Of a DNA stretch of 38,546 nt, positions 36,899 to 38,546 are shown piece after piece. The position numbers were made by a program, and so were the translations under genes. Below the pieces are notes generated by a model. That model saw nothing but the letters and a program-made list of their open reading frames with translations, searched no databases and was not told the origin of the DNA. This DNA comes from a virus. Location of the stretch: positions 1 through 38,546 of IMG/VR virus record IMGVR_UViG_3300038701_001190; one strand, 5' to 3'. How positions within the stretch are numbered: the stretch's first letter is position 1; every line of letters begins with the position of its first letter.

Positions 36899-37135
36899 AC
36901 GTTGTGCTGTTCCCAGCATGACACCCCAGGCGCTTCGGTGACCAGGGCATTCACAACGCCGCATGGTGTGCCCAGCGGCCCCCTCGGGGACTACGGTCTT
37001 CGGGGTTTCAATTGGCGGCGGCGCTGAAAGCAGAAGCGTTGATGGTCTCAAGCGGCGCTGTTAGAGGGCCAAAAGCCTCGAAGCAGTGACGAACGGTTCG
37101 CACAGCCGGAGTAGCGCCCGGCCCGCCAACGTTTT
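36899..37135. other. Gap without a recognised gene before the tRNA
   Basis: No plus-strand frame continues here. GC-rich inverted segments such as CCCCCTCGGGG (about 36980) could form hairpins, but no U-tract follows, so I do not call a terminator. A minus-strand frame crosses the gap but has no ribosome site I can support. The segment may hold the end of the rightward transcript and the start of the tRNA/late transcript. Confidence 0.4.
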
Positions 37136-37210
37136 GCGGGGGTAGTTCAACGGACAGAGCCCCAGCCTTCCAAGCTGGTGACGTGGGTTCGATTCCCACC
37201 CTCCGCTCCA
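37136..37210 (+). tRNA. tRNA-Gly (anticodon TCC)
   Basis: A 75-base cloverleaf. The acceptor arm GCGGGGG pairs with CCTCCGC (one G-U pair), the D arm carries TAGTTCAACGG, the anticodon arm is CCAGC-CTTCCAA-GCTGG with anticodon TCC, and the T arm is GTGGG-TTCGATT-CCCAC. The terminal CCA is encoded. All stems close. It reads GGA (and GGG by wobble), codons that are minor in a GC-rich host favouring GGC. It is the only tRNA found. Confidence 0.97.
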
Positions 37211-37373
37211 TCTAGCGCGCTCTGGATTGGGAATCACCCGGTCGGCGCGTTGTAACCCCGTCGCGGAATCAGATCCCCGGCGGGTCTCAGCAGGTGGCCT
37301 TGCGAGGCTTTCTCTGGCCGTCTCCGGGCGCGGTCCTGCAAAGCCCCGGACTTTCACACAGGAGGGCACCATC

Positions 37374-37685
37374 ATGATCAACACCGAAGCGCCCAGGGGA
37401 GCACCGGGAGTAGTGCCCCAGACCGGCGAAACAACCGAACTGGATGCCGTGCTCACTCTCCTGAACAGTATCAAGGAAGTGGCTGTGAAGAACCGTGCGG
37501 AGGCGGGCTTGATCAGGATTCAGCTTCTCGGCCCGTGCCTTGAGAGCGAACCTGTTCAGGAAGAGGGCGACCTCCATTTCATTGGGGTCCTTCCTATGCT
37601 CCAGAAGGAACTTCAGTACATCTTCAACACAACCGCCGAAACCAGTCTGACGCTCTCCGGTGTGCGGCGGGCCATCAAGGGCTGA
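37374..37685 (+). CDS. Unknown small protein downstream of the tRNA
   Basis: A 103-residue protein from ATG 37374 with GGAGG upstream; the long upstream frame from 37227 is not supported. It is helical (ELDAVLTLLNSIKEVAVKNR, then LPMLQKELQYIFNTTAETSL). No motif or membrane segment. It is the first gene after the tRNA on the path to terminase. Confidence 0.7.
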   Translation: MINTEAPRGAPGVVPQTGETTELDAVLTLLNSIKEVAVKNRAEAGLIRIQLLGPCLESEPVQEEGDLHFIGVLPMLQKELQYIFNTTAETSLTLSGVRRAIKG

Positions 37686-37697
37686 CAGAAGAACGCC

Positions 37698-38021
37698 ATG
37701 AAGCTGCTTGCACTCGCTGCGCTGCCATTCATCGCCTGTACGCCAGTCATGGCTGCCCCCTGCGCCCCCTACGACGACGCCCTGAAACAGTTGGACACCC
37801 GCCACGGCGAAAAGCCCGTGTTGCGCGCGATGGTCCCGGTGAAGATCGGCATGAACGCGGACGGATCGCCCATCGAGGTGATGCACATGCTGTCGGTCCT
37901 GGCATCAGAGAACGGCGAGACATGGACTATGCTGATCGTGGACCCGAACAAGCGGGCATGTCAGTACGGCCACGGCTACGGTTGGGAATCCCTCAAGGCT
38001 GAGTATGGGGTGGCGGGGTGA
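37698..38021 (+). CDS. Small exported protein
   Basis: A 107-residue protein with a signal peptide (MKLLALAALPFIACTPVMAA). Cleavage after Ala20 seems likely; Cys14 (FIAC) gives a weak lipobox alternative. The mature part is a small beta-fold (YDDALKQLDTRHGEKPVLRA, then ETWTMLIVDPNKRACQ) with cysteines that could pair in the periplasm. It resembles a group of secreted phage proteins of unknown function encoded near terminase genes. Confidence 0.72.
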   Translation: MKLLALAALPFIACTPVMAAPCAPYDDALKQLDTRHGEKPVLRAMVPVKIGMNADGSPIEVMHMLSVLASENGETWTMLIVDPNKRACQYGHGYGWESLKAEYGVAG

Positions 38022-38431
38022 ATCTGGCGCAAGGCCCGCGCCATCAAGACCTCTACGACGAAATTGACGAACTACGGGAACGCAACCGCCAGCTTGAAGA
38101 CATGCTTGCCGGTGCAGAGGGGTCGGTGGTTCTGGATGGCCTCACGCCAGCAGAGCAGCGCGTGTTCAACTGCCTGATGAAGCACGACCGCCCATCGACC
38201 GAAATGCTGCACCACGCTGCCCAGCGCCCCGGAGCCATGGACGATACAGACCCGAAGGGTGTTGACGTTCGCATCCATTACCTGCGTCGCAAACTCAAGC
38301 CATACCGGGTGGTGATCCACAATTCGTGGGGACAGGGCAAGTTCATCACCCCCGACGACAAGGAGAAGGTTCGACGCCATGTTGAGCAACGCCAAGTGGG
38401 AAGCCTTCGCGCAGGGACTCTACGCGGGTGA
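38018..38431 (+). CDS. Winged-helix DNA-binding protein (response-regulator-type C-terminal domain)
   Basis: A 137-residue protein from GTG 38018 (GTGA overlap). Residues 8-35 are a coiled-coil helix (DEIDELRERNRQLEDMLAGA); residues 40-115 follow the OmpR/CtrA-type winged helix: LTPAEQRVFNCLMKHDRPST, then PKGVDVRIHYLRRKLKPYRV and the wing VIHNSWGQGKF. There is no receiver domain. The gene overlaps the small terminase start by 53 bases, so it may regulate the late or packaging genes. Confidence 0.78.
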   Translation: MNLAQGPRHQDLYDEIDELRERNRQLEDMLAGAEGSVVLDGLTPAEQRVFNCLMKHDRPSTEMLHHAAQRPGAMDDTDPKGVDVRIHYLRRKLKPYRVVIHNSWGQGKFITPDDKEKVRRHVEQRQVGSLRAGTLRG

Positions 38432-38546
38432 GAACCAGGTCGATGCTTACGTAGGTGCAGGATATGCGCGAAGCGATGCTGCGGCGTCCAAGTTGGCAAA
38501 GAATGGCAAAGTTCAGGCCCGCCTCGCAGAACTACAGGAACGGTTC
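38379..38546 (+). CDS. terS: Terminase small subunit, N-terminal part (continues at base 3)
   Basis: ATG 38379, behind AAGGAGAAGG, begins MLSNAKWEAFAQGLYAGENQ and runs off the window. Bases 38418-38543 equal 3-128, so the gene continues there to the stop at 360-362, giving 132 residues in total. The last three bases of the window (TTC) differ from the corresponding GGC and are best read as a contig-end artefact. Confidence 0.88.
   Translation, partial: MLSNAKWEAFAQGLYAGENQVDAYVGAGYARSDAAASKLAKNGKVQARLAELQERF
38418..38543 (+). repeat. Terminal redundancy, right copy
   Basis: Identical to bases 3-128. Joining the copies gives a circular map of 38,415 bases and an unbroken small terminase. The three bases after it differ from the left copy. 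Confidence 0.9.

Noticed and set aside
36578-37051. Minus-strand 157-residue frame across the gap before the tRNA
   Set aside because: It runs antisense through coupled plus-strand genes, has no ribosome site and no recognisable domain.
37136-37210. tRNA as phage attachment site
   Set aside because: No integrase or recombinase gene is present anywhere in the circle.
37008-37211. Minus-strand 67-residue frame with VGIEPTSPAWKAGAL
   Set aside because: It is the complement of the tRNA-Gly gene; this sequence is a familiar false protein from tRNA-Gly antisense reading.

Overview
This window is one complete genome, about 38.4 kb, of a GC-rich tailed phage with podovirus (short-tail) architecture. 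The host is probably an alphaproteobacterium. The basis for the host is that the phage carries GapR-like and GcrA-like proteins, two regulator families typical of that class, and that composition is GC-rich throughout. Bases 3-128 recur at 38418-38543, so the contig closes into a circle of 38,415 bp. The small terminase gene runs across the join (38379 to the end, then 3 to 362). No integrase, DNA polymerase or RNA polymerase was recognised, so replication must lean on the host.

Layout. (1) Bases 3-15450, plus strand: terminase, P22-type portal, scaffold, capsid, a DUF115-type enzyme, head-tail adaptor, tail nozzle-like protein, a repeat-rich fibre, a GNAT protein and three internal (ejection) proteins. 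(2) 15406-15640: a tiny minus-strand membrane ORF and a terminator. (3) 15655-17137: small appendage proteins including a lectin-like one. (4) 17134-19147: lysis cassette with a lipoprotein, cysteine peptidase-like protein, holin candidates, T7-type amidase and nested Rz/Rz1. (5) 19196-29738, minus strand: about 28 tightly overlapping early genes. They cover DNA modification (DpdA-like transglycosylase plus YhhQ-type transporter), anti-restriction (Lar-like), recombination (NinB, Rad52-type annealase, SSB, Cas4/RecB-like nuclease, Ref/YbcO-like nuclease) and many small proteins. (6) 29739-29866: a divergent control region. (7) 29867-36898, plus strand: two HTH regulators, an opposite-strand secreted nuclease, GapR, GcrA, a Dam-type methylase, RusA, a replication initiator-like protein and a primase-helicase split into two frames. 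(8) 37136-37210: a tRNA-Gly. (9) 37374 to the end: small genes leading back into terminase.

How it fits together. Divergent promoters around 29768-29860 would launch a leftward recombination/modification operon and a rightward regulatory/replication operon. The late head, tail and lysis genes follow on around the circle. The most notable points are the minimal two-gene 7-deazaguanine salvage-and-insertion set, a three-block array of five-base units at 25111-25331, a mutually exclusive RNA structure before the Cas4-like gene, a one-base lesion in an AlpA-like gene, and a zinc-finger/primase pair in different reading frames.
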